From contig JAQFVV010012396.1 in assembly GCA_028023455.1 (NCBI GenBank), forward strand, positions 3,664,156 to 3,728,155: DNA of 64,000 bases, given 5' to 3'. Source of the stretch: Epiperipatus broadwayi. Its lineage: Eukaryota; Onychophora; Udeonychophora; Euonychophora; Peripatidae. The translations under genes were made by a program, and so were the position numbers. The notes beneath the pieces were generated by a model. That model was not told the origin of the DNA and did no database searches. It worked only from the letters and a program-made list of their open reading frames with translations. Below, piece by piece: positions 62,831 to 64,000 of the stretch. Each line of letters starts with the position of its first letter. Positions within the stretch are counted from its first letter, which is position 1.

Positions 62831-62884
62831 ATGTGTATTTTTGTTTGAGATCATTTACCTTACATATATTCCATTACACATATA

Positions 62885-62982
62885 TACACGATTAAAGGAG
62901 CGAGATGAGATATAAGGTTTGAACACAGGTTAGTAGATGGAACTATGAAGCTCGATCTTAAACTAAGATTGACTGCTTCAAT
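62885..62982. mobile_element. 3.1-kb element, copy B (right end)
   Basis: GGAGCGAGATGAGATATAAGG through GGTTTGAACACAGGTTAGTAG and AAGATTGACTGCTTCAA matches the right 95 bp of copy A (38305-38398). On the minus strand it contains a B-box-like TGTGTTCAAACC, so it could also be an independent SINE. Confidence 0.65.
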
Positions 62983-64000
62983 ATATATATATAGTGCTTC
63001 TAATATATATATATATATAAACTTTTTATCTTTAAAATAATCAATTGTTCAAATGTTTACCTACAAACAAAAATAAATTTTAATCTAGTTGTTGCAAAAT
63101 TAAAAACAAATAACAGTTGTCAAAAACTGCAAAATGAATCAAATTTATCTTTCAAAAGTGTTTTATTCATTCATTGCTAAAAAAATATATATTTATAACA
63201 TTTGTTTACATTTTTTCCTTTGTTCACACACAATATTCAATGTTAAAAATACAATTAAAAACAATTAAATACTATATTATTACACAGGGTCAGAACTATA
63301 TGAACAATGCAAAGATTACATGTGGTTCATAGCAATTACATATATAAACATAAATTTTCTAATTTTTAAATGAATTAAGTTTGTCATGTTATAATTTTGA
63401 ATACTGAGAGAGAATTGACCAGGTTTCTATATATATTTTCTATTCAGCAACTTTTGTATCTCTTTCTTTTATTATTTCAAGCTTGTCTCTAAATGCATTT
63501 GAATATATTCTTAGTTGTTATTGTAAACAAATAGGCATCTTGGACATCACATTGGATATAGAAGAAAAACACTGGTATATATGTGTAAAAAAAACTTTAC
63601 TCAAATTTTCAGAGATATTTAATATCTATATTTATATTTTTAAATATATATATATCTGATATTTCAACTCTAACCTTATCAAGACTAGGGGAAGAAAGAG
63701 ATTGTGTTTCTGATTTCTTTTTGCAAAAAATACAGTAATCTTCATATATGTGAATATGACTTTATATGTTGTAAAAATTGTTGGAAAGTAAGGCCTCCAA
63801 GTTCAATTTTGCCAGGAAATCAAAAAACTTAGGTTCAAGTGACTAGTATCTAAATTGGTGGCATAGTTGTTTATTTGTCAAGTTAAGTAAAATGAATCAA
63901 ATTTATGTGTTAATTTATGAAAATATTTAGTTTGAATCAAAAATTTAAAATAGAAGATATGATAAACTATGATACTTGTATAAATTTTAAAAACTATTTT
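62983..64000. other. AT-rich DNA without a recognisable gene
   Basis: Short TA runs (63003-63019, 63645-63655) and AT-rich sequence only. 63660-63850 is slightly GC-richer. Nothing can be assigned. Confidence 0.5.

Larger units (their letters stand above)
59791..62884. mobile_element. Probable 3.1-kb insertion splitting copy B
   Basis: In copy A the sequence CAAATATATACAT near 38277 is followed within 35 bp by GACAAAAGGAGTGGGATG. In copy B the first part ends near 59780 and the second (GATTAAAGGAGCGAGATG) begins at 62891, so about 3.1 kb lies between. The interior is AT-rich with a TGATTAAA-free, mostly featureless sequence, a hairpin GCAGCCAGGGGGCTGC at 60438-60453, a (TA)n array at 62206-62271 and the degenerate tandem units at 62611-62830. 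It has no recognisable protein and no identified ends. The alternative is that copy A has lost this sequence or that the 3' end is a separate repeat. Confidence 0.45.

Overview
This window looks like AT-rich, gene-poor nuclear DNA from a metazoan, probably an invertebrate. The signs are intergenic sequence dominated by A and T, long (TA)n arrays, tRNA-derived SINEs, and decayed LINE, Penelope, mariner and hAT remnants. The species cannot be named from the sequence. I see no intact host gene, no rRNA, no functional tRNA gene and no CRISPR array. All similarity statements come from reading translations against remembered family motifs; no search was run.

Layout. 1-7.1 kb is AT-rich, with a small inverted-repeat (MITE-like) element at 3.05-3.22 kb and a few GC-richer patches. 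7.13-8.22 kb holds three diverged direct units of about 300 bp plus a fourth in inverted orientation. 8.33-15.60 kb is the main structure: two long direct repeats of about 2.5 kb, with TG...CA ends, a possible TTAT target duplication and a purine tract before the right copy. They enclose only 2.2 kb, which contains one broken coiled-coil ORF. It reads as a non-autonomous LTR retrotransposon of the LARD kind. 15.6-33 kb is mostly AT-rich DNA with tRNA-derived SINEs (one with a perfect 12-bp target duplication), a mariner remnant, a MITE split by a (TA)n array and a possible beta-propeller gene relic.

33-45.9 kb is a nested transposon graveyard. It has a hAT transposase C-terminus and a Penelope-like element (PLE) with a partial inverted copy at its 5' side. 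The PLE reverse transcriptase is cut between motif A and motif C by a 3.1-kb non-coding element (copy A). Next comes a Jockey-type LINE on the minus strand, interrupted by a 257-bp foldback MITE, followed by two more inverted-repeat elements. 45.9-53.6 kb shows nothing recognisable. 53.6-55.2 kb is an RTE-clade LINE remnant on the minus strand. 55.3-56.8 kb holds four copies of one tRNA-like SINE, two of them forming a hairpin. 56.9-63.0 kb is copy B of the 3.1-kb element, apparently split by a further 3.1-kb insertion.

The best candidates for something not yet described are the paired 3.1-kb non-coding element (A/B) and the LTR element with its unidentified coiled-coil ORF. The insertion order is readable: PLE before element A, Jockey before the foldback MITE, and element B before the 59.8-62.9 kb insertion.
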